Source: Chthonomonas sp035294505 (lineage in GTDB: Bacteria; Armatimonadota; Chthonomonadetes; Chthonomonadales; Chthonomonadaceae). From it: 64,000 bases of DNA. Numbering within the stretch: the stretch's first letter is position 1; each line of letters opens with the position of its first letter. The stretch lies in NCBI RefSeq assembly GCF_035294505.1, contig NZ_DATGKU010000154.1, positions 11,252-75,251 on the forward strand, given 5' to 3'. Below the pieces are notes generated by a model. It had not been told where the DNA came from and searched no databases. It saw only the letters and a list, made by a program, of their open reading frames with translations. This document shows, in pieces, positions 8,487 to 17,789 of the stretch. The position numbers and the translations under genes are program-made.

Positions 8487-9770
8487 TTAGAAGCGATAGG
8501 TGGGCTGCACATAGAACCAGTTGACTTCATGCGCCTGAGCTGGATCGAGCGTTTTGATGTAGTGCCCTGGCCAGAAGTGGCTGTAGCCGATAGAGAGACC
8601 GAGGTAAGCGCTTACCCGATAGTCGGCAACGACATCTACTTCGGAACCGATGTCTCGGCCGGCAGCCCCGGTGGGGCTCCAAAGCGGTTTGCCACTGCTG
8701 CCCTTTACCGGGGCGCCGTTCACGCCGTACCAGTAGTCGCGACCATCGGCAAGGGAGAGAAAGTGGCCGTCCACCGAAAGGGTAAGACGTTTCGTGGCAG
8801 CAAACCCCATGCCCACATGCCAATGGCGCATGTTACGCCAACCCATGTAGTCCAGGATGCCCGATTTGCCGTGCGTGGAAGGAAAGAGTTGATCAAATGT
8901 TTCGTAATGTGCCGGATCGGTGGGACTGCCGCCACTGGCGAAGTCGTGTTCTACAACGAAATGGAGGGCTGAAGGCCCGGGAAAGGTGTAAGTGGCTACG
9001 GCGGCGTAGGCCCACGCGCCAATGGCTTTGCCCCCAAAGTGGCCGAACTGAAATGCCGGCTCGATGGTGATGTGCGTATGGGGAATAAGATCGATGACCG
9101 GTCGGGCACCCAGAGTAAAAACGCTGAGGTTCGCTCCCGAAACGCGATCGTTTTTAAGCAAAGCGTAGAGATCGGAGCTAAGTTTGGGCAGAAACTTCTC
9201 CACGCGATAGACCCCGTAGAGCGTAGGCACTGTGGTAACGCCGTTAGCAAAACCGATTTTGCCGAAGAAGAGATCGGTGGTCTGGCGTGCGCTTTTAAAG
9301 GTGAACCGAGCGGCGTCGAAGGTGCGTCCGTAGTTATTCCATTCTGGGGAGGCGATGAGTCGGCCATCGCCAAAGGCCAGCACCTGGCGTCCTAATCTCC
9401 ATTGATAGCGACCTTTGCCACCCTGAGCGTAGCCTTGAAAGACATCGAAGTCGTTGACAACGGCGATATGGCCGCTATTTGTTGTGTTGCCCCAACTATA
9501 TTGCGGTTGAAGGAAGAGGGCAAGGCCGGAGGGGTCGCTCCACCCAAAGCCGAGGCGAAGGCGGCTGATCCACTCTTGGTTGTAAGCGGTGTTTCCGGTA
9601 CTGACGATAGCGCTGTTGCTTTCATCGTTGCGGATGCGCCATTCAGGGCTGAAGGAGAATCCGTGTCCATTGGATGGCACAACCGTTTGCGAAGAAGCGT
9701 TTATTGCAAAAAAATTAGCGAAGACTACGGTGCATAGCAGTACAAACATCTTTTGGCGAAAAAAACGCAT
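8487..9770 (-). CDS. Alginate-export family outer-membrane beta-barrel protein
   Basis: The 427-residue product has a signal peptide (hydrophobic run about 8-25, likely cut near A-S-S/Q), alternating aromatic/polar beta strands, and ends in the terminal Phe (YVQPTYRF) typical of outer-membrane barrels. The stretch R-L-G-R-Q-x-L-A-F-G-D-G-R-L and the following SPEWNN-x-GRTFD match the alginate-export (AlgE-like, pfam13372) family, whose members form anion-selective polymer or solute channels. The start is preceded by AGGAGAG. It has its own promoter and a downstream hairpin, so it is probably monocistronic. The substrate is unknown; alginate genes are not present. Confidence 0.85.
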   Translation of the reverse strand: MRFFRQKMFVLLCTVVFANFFAINASSQTVVPSNGHGFSFSPEWRIRNDESNSAIVSTGNTAYNQEWISRLRLGFGWSDPSGLALFLQPQYSWGNTTNSGHIAVVNDFDVFQGYAQGGKGRYQWRLGRQVLAFGDGRLIASPEWNNYGRTFDAARFTFKSARQTTDLFFGKIGFANGVTTVPTLYGVYRVEKFLPKLSSDLYALLKNDRVSGANLSVFTLGARPVIDLIPHTHITIEPAFQFGHFGGKAIGAWAYAAVATYTFPGPSALHFVVEHDFASGGSPTDPAHYETFDQLFPSTHGKSGILDYMGWRNMRHWHVGMGFAATKRLTLSVDGHFLSLADGRDYWYGVNGAPVKGSSGKPLWSPTGAAGRDIGSEVDVVADYRVSAYLGLSIGYSHFWPGHYIKTLDPAQAHEVNWFYVQPTYRF

Positions 9771-10161
9771 AGAGTCTCTCCTGATGTGAGTTTAATTTGG
9801 GAACCGGTTTACACAGAAGACCGATTGCTTCCATCGGCACAAAGGCCGTATGGGAGCATCGTCGGCTGTTCCATTGTAACACAGTTATGGCGAGGTGTCA
9901 ACGATTTATAGACAATTTTTTGCGCATAGACAGATTGCTTCCTCATTATGTGAGACTTGTGCAAGAAAAGCATCGTTGGTGGGCGTGGAGAGCATCCCGT
10001 GAAGGCTTTGTAGAGCGAGGTCTCGATAAAGGGTAAAATGATGTCTAGTTTCTGCCCTCTCTTGGTAGTTAAAGAGACGGTTTGGGTGCGTCACTCATCT
10101 GTACACCGGAACTTTGCGGCGCAACGACGGGCCGACATATGTTGAGGAGATTTTCGGTCCT
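9771..10161. other. Divergent intergenic region
   Basis: These 391 bases separate the outer-membrane protein gene (-) from the ATP-grasp gene (+). I see a strong minus-strand promoter (9873-9901) but no convincing gene; frames at 9797-10036 and 9906-10094 lack family features and ribosome binding sites. A weak TAAAAT at 10034-10039 has no good -35. Confidence 0.55.
9873..9901 (-). promoter_or_regulatory. Sigma-70 promoter of the outer-membrane protein gene
   Basis: On the minus strand TTGACA (9896-9901) and TACAAT (9873-9878) are 17 bases apart, an almost perfect consensus. Transcription would start near 9866, leaving a leader of about 95 bases before the start at 9770. Confidence 0.8.
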
Positions 10162-11709
10162 ATGTCGCTCTTTGATGCCTACACAATCGAAGAAGGCTAT
10201 GATGAGATGTTTGAGCCGGATGGACATCCGCGCTCTCACTATCGGCAGCTCTTTTTGCGTCTTTCTCAGATGTCTTTAGAGGAGTATCGGCGCAGATGTC
10301 GCCTGGCCGAGCGCATTTTTATGGAGCAGGGGATTACCTTTGCTGTCTACGGTGATGAGGGCGGCTGCGAACGACCTTTTCCGCTCGATCTCATCCCGCG
10401 AATTATCCCCTCTCAGGAATGGGCGTTTCTTGAAAAAGGGCTGACACAGCGCATGATCGCCCTCAACCTCTTTTTGCAAGACATATACCATGATCAGAAA
10501 ATCCTGCATGACCACGTGGTGCCTTGGGAGTTAGTGTTGAGTGCCACCTTTTTCCGCAGGGAGTTTTTAGGAGCCAACCCTCCAGGGGGTATCTACGTGC
10601 ATATCTGTGGGACGGATATCCTTCGCGATGCCGACGGACGCTATCTTGTGCTAGAAGACAATCTTCGTTGTCCTTCGGGGGTCTCCTACGTTTTGCAGAA
10701 CCGAACCACGCTGACCAGAGTGTTCCCCCAGCTTTTTCAGGACTATGCCGTGCGCTCGGTAGACCACTACACAACCCAGCTGCTTGAAAACCTGAGGGAA
10801 CTTGCCCCTGAGGAACGCAAGCAGAACCCCTGTGTGGTGCTTCTGACTCCAGGCCCTTACAACAGCGCCTACTTTGAACATGCTTTCCTTGCACAGCAGC
10901 TTGGGATCGCGCTGGTGGAGGGGCGAGACCTTTTTGTGGAGGATAACAGTGTGTTTATGAAAACCACGCGGGGGCCACAGCGGGTGGATGTGATCTATCG
11001 GCGTGTGGATGACGACTTTCTCGACCCGTTGGTGTTTCGACCGGATTCGTTGCTGGGCGTCCCCGGACTGGTAAATGCGCATCGCGCGGGCAATGTGGCT
11101 TTGGCAAACTCGATAGGCACCGGTGTTGCCGACGACAAGGTGATCTATGCCTACGTGCCACGCATCATTCGCTACTATCTGCAGGAGGACCCGATTCTGC
11201 CTAACGTCGAGACCTATGTGGCCTATGAAGACCTGCAGCGGAAACATATCCTGGCGCATTTAGACACGCTTGTCGTCAAAGCGGCCAACGAGTCGGGCGG
11301 CTACGGCATGCTGATCGGCCCACAGGCGAGCGCGCAGGAGCGAGAGGAGTTTGCACGTAAGATAGAGGCGAACCCTCGCAACTACATTGCCCAGCCTTTG
11401 GTGCGTTTTTCATGTGTGCCTACCTTTGTGGAAGACCATTTTGAGGAGCGGTATGTGGACTTGCGGCCTTATATTCTCCAGGGCCGTAAAGGCGTTACCG
11501 TAATTCCGGGAGGCCTTACACGGGTGGCATTGCGTAAAGGCTCATTCGTGGTCAACAGCTCGCAAGGCGGCGGCAGCAAGGATACGTGGGTATTGGCCGG
11601 TGAACATCGAGGAGATAGGCCATCCATAGGCGATTTAGGCAAGCCGGCATTGTTAGGCCAGCAACAGCGATCGTGGTCTTTGCCGAGACAAGCTGGGGAG
11701 GCGCAGTAA
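10162..11709 (+). CDS. Circularly permuted ATP-grasp protein (COG2308)
   Basis: The 515-residue protein matches the circularly permuted ATP-grasp group, predicted carboxylate-amine/peptide ligases. Visible family marks are the N-terminal DEMF..DG..RSHY, the central E-D-N-L-R-C-P-S-G, the basic VVKAANESGGYGM loop and DLRPYIL. An upstream TTG (10114) is in frame, but the ATG at 10162 fits the family N terminus and has GAGGAG 12 bases before it. The alpha-E gene starts three bases after the stop. In other bacteria this pair, often with a transglutaminase-like gene as here, is proposed to make or break an unidentified peptide-like product. Its substrate is not known. Confidence 0.9.
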   Translation: MSLFDAYTIEEGYDEMFEPDGHPRSHYRQLFLRLSQMSLEEYRRRCRLAERIFMEQGITFAVYGDEGGCERPFPLDLIPRIIPSQEWAFLEKGLTQRMIALNLFLQDIYHDQKILHDHVVPWELVLSATFFRREFLGANPPGGIYVHICGTDILRDADGRYLVLEDNLRCPSGVSYVLQNRTTLTRVFPQLFQDYAVRSVDHYTTQLLENLRELAPEERKQNPCVVLLTPGPYNSAYFEHAFLAQQLGIALVEGRDLFVEDNSVFMKTTRGPQRVDVIYRRVDDDFLDPLVFRPDSLLGVPGLVNAHRAGNVALANSIGTGVADDKVIYAYVPRIIRYYLQEDPILPNVETYVAYEDLQRKHILAHLDTLVVKAANESGGYGMLIGPQASAQEREEFARKIEANPRNYIAQPLVRFSCVPTFVEDHFEERYVDLRPYILQGRKGVTVIPGGLTRVALRKGSFVVNSSQGGGSKDTWVLAGEHRGDRPSIGDLGKPALLGQQQRSWSLPRQAGEAQ

Positions 11710-11711
11710 CT

Positions 11712-12668
11712 ATGTTGTGTCGAGAGGCAGATGCTTGCTTTTGGATAGGACGCTATGTGGAACGTGCCGAGGCCACGGCACGCATGGTGGATGTGCACTA
11801 TTCTACGGCTCTGGAGATGAGTTCGCCAGCACAGGATGGGACGCTGCATTGGGAGGCTCTGTTGGCCATTGCCGGCAGCACAGAGGCCTATGCAGCGCGC
11901 TATACAGGGCAGAACGACCGCGATGTGCTCCACTTTTTCGCTTTCGATGTAGAGAACCCCAACTCTATCCTTTCCTGTTGGGAGCGAGCACGCCGTAATG
12001 CGCGCGTGGTACGCGAGCAGCTCTCCTCAGAGATGTGGGAAAGCCTTAATGCGGCCTATCTTAGAATGCGCGAGTGGAATGTGGAGAGACTGCTGGCCGA
12101 TTCGCCTCACATCTTCTTCCAGATGGTGAAGGATGCCTCGCATCTCTTTCAGGGCATTTTGAACCGGACGATGCTCATGGATGAGGCGCGCGATTGGCTT
12201 GATGCCGGTCGTTTTTTAGAACGTGCCTCCCAAACACCACGGCTTTTGGACGTGAAGTATAAGGAGCTGCTTGGAGATCGCTCACCAACGCAAGAAGTAA
12301 CGCCCGATATCCATCAGTGGATCGCCGTGTTGAAGTCGGTAAGCGCTTTTGAGATGTATCGAAAGGTGCACCAAGAGGGTATTCGACCGGAAGGGGTAGT
12401 GGATTTTCTGGTTTTCGACATCCGTTTCCCCGCCTCGGTACGTCATGGCATCGCGCGTGTGGAGGGCTGTTTGCGCCGCATTGGTGGGAACCCTCAGGCC
12501 GAGCCGCGCAATGAAGCCGAGCTGAGGGTGGGGCGTCTCCTTGCCGATCTCACCTATAGTCGCGCGGAAGAGATCGTGGCAGCCGGGCTGCATTCCTTTT
12601 TGCACGATGTGCAGCGCCGATGTGCCGAGATAGGCGAGGCAATTTCGGCGCAGTATCTTGCGTATTAG
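11712..12668 (+). CDS. Alpha-E domain protein (COG2307)
   Basis: The product (318 residues) starts with the family hallmark R-E-A-x-x-x-F-W-I-G-R-Y-x-E-R-A-E and is entirely alpha helical, as known for the alpha-E superfamily that accompanies circularly permuted ATP-grasp ligases. I chose the ATG at 11712, three bases after the preceding stop and preceded by GGGGAGG; a frame start 13 codons earlier overlaps the upstream gene and lacks the motif position. It presumably works with the neighbouring ligase as partner or small-substrate carrier; no catalysis has been assigned. Confidence 0.9.
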   Translation: MLCREADACFWIGRYVERAEATARMVDVHYSTALEMSSPAQDGTLHWEALLAIAGSTEAYAARYTGQNDRDVLHFFAFDVENPNSILSCWERARRNARVVREQLSSEMWESLNAAYLRMREWNVERLLADSPHIFFQMVKDASHLFQGILNRTMLMDEARDWLDAGRFLERASQTPRLLDVKYKELLGDRSPTQEVTPDIHQWIAVLKSVSAFEMYRKVHQEGIRPEGVVDFLVFDIRFPASVRHGIARVEGCLRRIGGNPQAEPRNEAELRVGRLLADLTYSRAEEIVAAGLHSFLHDVQRRCAEIGEAISAQYLAY

Positions 12669-12687
12669 GACGGGAAAGGAGAGCCTA

Positions 12688-12747
12688 ATGAGAATTGAGA
12701 TGAAACATCGAAGGGGAAGCAGGCTTTACGGCGAGAGATTCGCCTGA
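12688..12747 (+). CDS. Possible 19-residue leader peptide
   Basis: An ATG preceded by GGAAAGGAG at ideal spacing opens a 20-codon frame (about half Arg/Lys/Glu/His) that stops 21 bases before the transglutaminase-like gene. That gene itself lacks a clear ribosome binding site. The frame may be translated to couple expression or attenuate it, but it is also short enough to be chance. Confidence 0.35.
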   Translation: MRIEMKHRRGSRLYGERFA

Positions 12748-12767
12748 TCAGAGCCTTTTAGAACACT

Positions 12768-13655
12768 ATGCAACTGTGTGTACGCCATATAACTCGCTAC
12801 GCCTATCCGGCGGCGGTGAGAGATAGCTATAACGAGCTTCGATTGATGCCCGTAAGCGATAACAATCAGACCTGTCGTACCTTCGAGCTTGATATAGAGC
12901 CTAAAGCGCGCGTTTTTAGCTACGAGCTGCCAAGCGGCACGGTGCACCATTTCAGCATCCGTGCCCCCCATAACGCGCTGACCATTCAGGCCTATTCGCA
13001 GGTTACTACCCACATTCAAGACCCTTTTGCGGGGCTGCAGATACATGAGGACGACAGCGCATTCTATGCCCGCGAGGGGGTACGGCAGCGTTTTTATGAC
13101 TATCTGTCGCCAACGCGATTGGTTCCTTTGACGGCGGAGACCGATCGCATTGCACAGCTTGCCAGACGACAGGCAGGCGGGCCAGCCACGGCCACCTTTC
13201 TTATCGCCCTCATCCGCCTGTTGCATCGGGTGTTAGAGTATGCGCCCGGCTCTACACGGATTGATACCCCTATTCAACAGGTGCTGCAGCAGAAACGTGG
13301 CGTCTGCCAAGATTTTACACATCTCATGTTGGCCATATGTCGTCGGCAGCGCATTCCCTCTCGCTATGTGAGCGGCTATGTCTATACCGGCAGTGGAACG
13401 AAAGAGAGCGGGTGGTCAGAAGAGAAACATCTCATCGGAGGCGATGCGATGCACGCCTGGGTGGAGTGCCTTCTGCCTGATGGGGCTTGGCATGGGTTCG
13501 ACCCAACCAACAACCTGGTGGTGAACGGGCATTATATTAAGGTGCATCATGGTAGAGACTATAACGATGTTTCACCGATACGCGGAGTATATCACGGGCC
13601 GGCCGATCATCAGATGGAGACGAGCGTGCGGGTGTGGTTGGAGGAGGAGGATTGA
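12768..13655 (+). CDS. Transglutaminase-like cysteine protease/amidase
   Basis: The 295 residues combine the N-terminal bacterial transglutaminase-like beta domain (H-x-T-x-Y-x-Y at the start) with a papain-like core showing the triad C180 (G-V-C-Q-D), H229 (M-H-A-W-V-E) and D245 (F-D-P-T-N). Family members cut or join amide bonds. Together with the ATP-grasp and alpha-E genes upstream this reproduces a widely conserved association thought to handle a peptide-like metabolite. The stop overlaps the TTG start of the P-II gene, so both are translationally coupled. Cytoplasmic: no signal peptide is seen. Confidence 0.9.
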   Translation: MQLCVRHITRYAYPAAVRDSYNELRLMPVSDNNQTCRTFELDIEPKARVFSYELPSGTVHHFSIRAPHNALTIQAYSQVTTHIQDPFAGLQIHEDDSAFYAREGVRQRFYDYLSPTRLVPLTAETDRIAQLARRQAGGPATATFLIALIRLLHRVLEYAPGSTRIDTPIQQVLQQKRGVCQDFTHLMLAICRRQRIPSRYVSGYVYTGSGTKESGWSEEKHLIGGDAMHAWVECLLPDGAWHGFDPTNNLVVNGHYIKVHHGRDYNDVSPIRGVYHGPADHQMETSVRVWLEEED

Positions 13656-13990
13656 AGAGAATAGAGGCTATTATTCGCCCTAGTCGGCTGGATGCGGTGA
13701 AGATCGCTTTAGGCGAGATTGGGGTTACAGGCATGTCGGTGCAGGATGTGCGCGGGAGTGGGCGGCAACAGGGGCACCGTGAGAGCTATCGGGGCGCAGA
13801 ATACGCCATCCCTTTGCCCATCAAGGTAAAGTTAGAAATCGTTGCCCGTGATGAAGAGGTCGAAGCCATTGTGGAGACCATCTTGCGTCACGCCAGAACC
13901 GGTGAGCCGGGAGATGGCAAAATTTTCATTCTGCCGGCCGACGATGCGGTACGTATTCGCACCGAAGAGCGGGGCGAAGAGGCCATTTGA
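13652..13990 (+). CDS. glnB: Nitrogen regulatory protein P-II
   Basis: The 112 residues follow P-II closely: K-x-I-E-A-I-I-R-P at the start, the T-loop tyrosine at exactly position 51 (Y-R-G-A-E-Y), P-x-K-V-K-L-E-I-V, and the ATP-binding G-D-G-K-I-F followed by R-I-R-T-E-E-R-G-E-E. P-II senses ATP/ADP and 2-oxoglutarate and binds targets such as ammonium transporters and kinases. The TTG start at 13652 sits inside the upstream stop and is served by a GGAGG about seven bases earlier; a GTG six codons upstream is the alternative. No amtB or glnA lies nearby, so its placement in this operon is unusual. Confidence 0.93.
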   Translation: MKRIEAIIRPSRLDAVKIALGEIGVTGMSVQDVRGSGRQQGHRESYRGAEYAIPLPIKVKLEIVARDEEVEAIVETILRHARTGEPGDGKIFILPADDAVRIRTEERGEEAI

Positions 13991-13994
13991 TGCC

Positions 13995-16028
13995 CTACGG
14001 CCAGGGGAATGTGGGAGTGGGTGTAAAGCGATTGAAGATGGCCGGTGCGGTGAAGAGGATGGCCATAATGAACTCGCCCAACACAGCCCCTAGAAAAAGA
14101 GGGCGCAGGCGTGCATAGAGCTTCATGCCTCCATAGCGAATAATAAGAGATTTCAAGACCCACGCCACAAGGCATGGAAACCAAAACACCATCATCGTCC
14201 AACTGCCGGAGAGCGCGTAGCCAAGGGGATGAAAGGGAAACCAAGGTAGACGACTGCGCAGCGCTACGATCAGCACCGTTACCAGGATTCCTATCCCGAA
14301 GTTGAGAATGTCGAAGAACTGAATGTTGGGATTGGTATGGTTCATGGTAGAGGCCGCATCGGTGAAAGCCCAAACCGGATTGCCCTGATATACATAGCTA
14401 TACATCTGCACCGCGCCGTAGGTATAGGGCAGATGGATGCTGTAGTAGCCGGAGACGAGCAGCGCTGTGACGAATGCAAGCACGAAAACCGGTACAAGGG
14501 TGCGGCGGCGCACAGATAAACCATCGGCAAGCTTCATCGAGTCGAGAAAACCGGTAAGAATCAGTCCGCGTTGGTCACGCAGCATAACGGCATCTAGGAA
14601 GGCTAAAGAGGTGAGATTGGCCGGGCCTAAGTTGCGTAGGTCGCCTACCATACGGTAGATGTCGGTGGGCCGAAAGCAGGTTTCGGTCATCAGCATGCCG
14701 GCCTCAGAGGTGCTACGTGCCATGACGAGAGCGATAACGAATATGCCTATCCCCAGCTCAAAAAGAGCGAGCCAATAGCTCATTCCCAGCAGGTGCAGCC
14801 AGAGTGCAAGCAGCAACACGCTGCCCACCAGGCCGAACGTAGCCAAGCGGTAGGGCAACAGCTCGTTTTCTTCGCCCGGCAGATGGGCGGGCCGCTTCCA
14901 TGCCCACAAAGCGCCCCAGATGGCTCGAAGATAGGGGCGTGCCGTATAGATCATGTAGCCTACTAGGGTGAGATAACATCCTATAAACTGGTAGCCCTGA
15001 TAGGTTTTGCATCCGTACATGGGCATGGTGGGGAACTGATAGCCGAAGCGGGCACTGAGAACGTCCTCTAAGCGGGTTAGCAGAAAAAAGAACCAGAGGG
15101 AAAAGAGCAGGTCGGAGGGCAAAAGGTAGAAAAAGCCGATGGCCATAAACGAGATGTAGACGTGAAAAAAGCCGATGGCGCTGTTGTAGGGTGGCTGAGA
15201 AAAGAGCAGGCTGTTGAGATCGATATCGGTGGTGATATCGGGCACGGCGGGGGCGTATTGATGGAGGCCTTTTAGGCCGAACACGAAAGCTGGGATAGCG
15301 AAGCCCAGCCACATAAGGCGGTTTTTAAGGAAACTCGGTTGGGTGCTGCCCCCTATCGTGATATTTTCCCCACGAATCATCTCTAGGGGAAGTTGCGCGA
15401 GAGGAAAGGAGAGACGCTCGTTATCGGCCCATTGGCGCCTTAGGAGGGCTGCAAGACAAAGAAAGGCGGTGAAAAGCAGGCCTACGAATAGGCCCCAGGC
15501 CACCAGCGGAACGGCCCAAAGCGCCCAAGGAATGTGTTCTCCTGGTCGCAGGCCATCGAAAAAACGGGCGGCGACAAACTGTTTTGGAGGGCCTTTCGGA
15601 TCCCACGGCACCGCCCATTTCGGAATCCATTTAAAAAACAGGCCCTCCCACCCGTTTGTGGGAGAAGCAAAGTAGTTCGGCACGACGAGCAGGGGGATAA
15701 GCTTTTCCATAAGGCCACGTGAGGAAACCATGGAGGCCAGCAACATCATGACATAGATGGTATAGAGTTCGTGTTGGGCCAAGCCGAGGCGCTCTGAAAG
15801 TTTGCGGAGGACGGCTTGTAGGCCTAAAATCAGGGCTAACATGCCCACCACAACAGGGGGGAGCTGCAGGTAGCCGATCTGAATTTTCCCAACGACGAGT
15901 TCGGCATAGCAAACAAGCACACAGGTAATACCCACGCAAACCAGCCCGATGAGAAGCGCTTTCAAGCTAAGGGCACTTCGTGTGGATGTCTCTGTAGGTT
16001 GCGAACGATTGCTTGGCGAAACCGCCAT
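13995..16028 (-). CDS. Large multi-pass permease-like protein (DUF6785/OPT-like)
   Basis: The 677 residues form at least a dozen hydrophobic segments with short loops. The LSFPLAQLPLEMI region and the general plan resemble the oligopeptide-transporter-like DUF6784/DUF6785 proteins abundant in Armatimonadota and Planctomycetes; this assignment is from memory of the family and not certain. The ATG at 16028 has GGAGGAG just upstream, whereas the longer frame starts with TTG. A good promoter lies about 75 bases upstream. The stop is only four bases from that of the convergent P-II gene. The substrate is unknown. Confidence 0.75.
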   Translation of the reverse strand: MAVSPSNRSQPTETSTRSALSLKALLIGLVCVGITCVLVCYAELVVGKIQIGYLQLPPVVVGMLALILGLQAVLRKLSERLGLAQHELYTIYVMMLLASMVSSRGLMEKLIPLLVVPNYFASPTNGWEGLFFKWIPKWAVPWDPKGPPKQFVAARFFDGLRPGEHIPWALWAVPLVAWGLFVGLLFTAFLCLAALLRRQWADNERLSFPLAQLPLEMIRGENITIGGSTQPSFLKNRLMWLGFAIPAFVFGLKGLHQYAPAVPDITTDIDLNSLLFSQPPYNSAIGFFHVYISFMAIGFFYLLPSDLLFSLWFFFLLTRLEDVLSARFGYQFPTMPMYGCKTYQGYQFIGCYLTLVGYMIYTARPYLRAIWGALWAWKRPAHLPGEENELLPYRLATFGLVGSVLLLALWLHLLGMSYWLALFELGIGIFVIALVMARSTSEAGMLMTETCFRPTDIYRMVGDLRNLGPANLTSLAFLDAVMLRDQRGLILTGFLDSMKLADGLSVRRRTLVPVFVLAFVTALLVSGYYSIHLPYTYGAVQMYSYVYQGNPVWAFTDAASTMNHTNPNIQFFDILNFGIGILVTVLIVALRSRLPWFPFHPLGYALSGSWTMMVFWFPCLVAWVLKSLIIRYGGMKLYARLRPLFLGAVLGEFIMAILFTAPAIFNRFTPTPTFPWP

Positions 16029-16101
16029 ACACTCCTCCAGGAGAGCCAAGTTCTGTTAGGGGCCAAAGCGGCAACCAAAGGTATGGTCTTGAGCCGTGCT
16101 C

Positions 16102-16131
16102 ATTATGTTTCGTATTAGCTAGCTCTGTCAA
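16102..16131 (-). promoter_or_regulatory. Sigma-70 promoter of the permease gene
   Basis: On the minus strand TTGACA (16126-16131) precedes CATAAT (16102-16107) by 18 bases. The start would be near 16095, about 67 bases before the chosen ATG. Confidence 0.65.
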
Positions 16132-16321
16132 GTCAAAGCGAAGTCGTCTGCATAGCGCTCTCAAAAAAGCTCTCTTGATCCTACATTTCCGCGCCGATAA
16201 TGCCGATAATTTGGGGAGACTATAGCTTCTTAACGAGCGCCTATACAGGTGCTCGCTATGGGGTTCGGCACCCTATACAGAAACTCGAACCAGGTAAATT
16301 CTTCGCAGGAGACGCTCACCT

Positions 16322-17281
16322 ATGCTAGACCAAGCGCATGGACTTCGGGCTTTGGCAAGTCAAAATCGGGATGAGAGAGCGGGGGTTAGAGAGCCATCTC
16401 TTACCGAGAAAAGCACCGAGACGTTTGCGCAGGCCGTCGTCACCCCTCCCGCGCGTGCGCGCAAAGCGCGCGTTATTGCGGTGACGAGCGGTAAGGGAGG
16501 GGTAGGCAAAACGAACTTTTCCTCCAATCTCTCGCTCGCTTTGGCCGAAACCGGCAATCGCGTGATCGTTGTGGATGCCGATCTCGGCTTGGCTAATCTT
16601 CATGTAGTTCTGGGCGTCTACCCACAGTATAACTTAGAGCATGTAACGCATGGCGATCGGTCGTTGCGCGAGGTGCTTTGCCCTGGCCCTAACGGCATTC
16701 GGATTGTGGCCGGCGCCTCCGGATTGGCCGAACTCGCCGATCTCGACGCCATTCGTCGGGAAGCGCTTATTGAAAGCCTCGTAGAGCTTGATGCGCTGGC
16801 AGACATCGTGCTTATAGACACAGGGGCCGGCTTGGCTCGAAACGTTCTCGCTTTCCTGTGCGCGGCCGGAGAGGTGCTGGTGGTTACCACGCCGGAGCCA
16901 ACAGCCCTGACCGACGCCTACGCAATTATCAAAACGGTCTATCGCGAAAACCCGCAGTCGCGCCTTATGCTGGCAGTCAATATGGCGCAGAACGAAGCGG
17001 AAGCTCATTCCGCACAGGAGCGCCTCGTGACCATCACCCGCCGTTTTCTGGGAACAGAGGTGGTGTCTCTTGGAAGCATTCCCCACGATCCTGCCGTGGG
17101 GCAAGCCGTCCGAAACGGCAAGCCGTTTCTGTTGAGCTATCCCTCCTCGCCGGCGGCACGCGCCGTGCGAAAGATAGCGCATCAGCTCACCTACTCTGCC
17201 CCGGCACCAAAGGAAGTGGAAGGGGTGGGCGGACTTCTGAATCGCATGCAGCGTTTCTTCAGTAGACATCTTGGCCGTTAA
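16322..17281 (+). CDS. flhG: Flagellar number/placement ATPase FlhG (MinD-like)
   Basis: FlhG is a MinD-type ATPase that limits flagellar number and stimulates the GTPase FlhF. The 319 residues contain the deviant Walker A KGGVGKT (58-64), a switch with VVDADLGLANLHVVLG typical of the MinD/FlhG branch, and a C-terminal amphipathic helix. The N terminus carries D-Q-A-x-x-L-R (residues 3-9), the motif known to activate FlhF. The start has GCAGGAG upstream. It heads a cluster with fliA and a SwrB-like gene; flhF itself is 45 kb away in this window. Confidence 0.92.
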   Translation: MLDQAHGLRALASQNRDERAGVREPSLTEKSTETFAQAVVTPPARARKARVIAVTSGKGGVGKTNFSSNLSLALAETGNRVIVVDADLGLANLHVVLGVYPQYNLEHVTHGDRSLREVLCPGPNGIRIVAGASGLAELADLDAIRREALIESLVELDALADIVLIDTGAGLARNVLAFLCAAGEVLVVTTPEPTALTDAYAIIKTVYRENPQSRLMLAVNMAQNEAEAHSAQERLVTITRRFLGTEVVSLGSIPHDPAVGQAVRNGKPFLLSYPSSPAARAVRKIAHQLTYSAPAPKEVEGVGGLLNRMQRFFSRHLGR

Positions 17282-17388
17282 GCTCGCCGGGTAAGCAGGA
17301 GTCCGAACGATTACAAAGAAAAGATTCATAGATACAACCCAATGAGGGGGTATCTATTTCTAAAATTTTATCTACAGGGATAAGGCGT

Positions 17389-17712
17389 GTGAAGTCGTTG
17401 ACATCCCAACTACCGACCATATTAGGCGCATTTTCCGCCATGTTAGTCTCTTTTTTAAGTCTGCTAAATGGCACATCGCCGGGAACCTGCCTTGCTCGTT
17501 CGGCGGCAGCGTTTCTCGTGTTCGCCGGTTTCGGCCTTGTGCTGCGCTATGCGCTCACCGAAGGGACGCGAGATGGGATATTAGGAACCGCTCTGCTCGA
17601 GGAAGGGAAGGAGGAGGCGGAGCCTAAGCTCGATGTCATCGTGCCCGGCACGACGGTGGCGGACTTGCTGGGGGTGAAGGCGGAAAATCAGGGGGAAGGA
17701 AATTCTAAATAA
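17389..17712 (+). CDS. Small two-helix membrane protein in the flagellar cluster
   Basis: Not recognised. The 107-residue protein has two hydrophobic segments (about 9-27 and 38-57) and a charged C-terminal half ending in a Glu/Lys-rich tail. It lies between flhG and the flagellar sigma factor, in the same direction, so it is probably transcribed with them; small membrane proteins of unknown role are common at this place in flagellar loci. Confidence 0.65.
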   Translation: MKSLTSQLPTILGAFSAMLVSFLSLLNGTSPGTCLARSAAAFLVFAGFGLVLRYALTEGTRDGILGTALLEEGKEEAEPKLDVIVPGTTVADLLGVKAENQGEGNSK

Positions 17713-17789
17713 CCGATACAAAAGTGAAGCCGGGGTGCCGTGCGCGGCAGTTCCGATGTAAGCGGCTTCGGAATGAAGGAGTGAACCCG

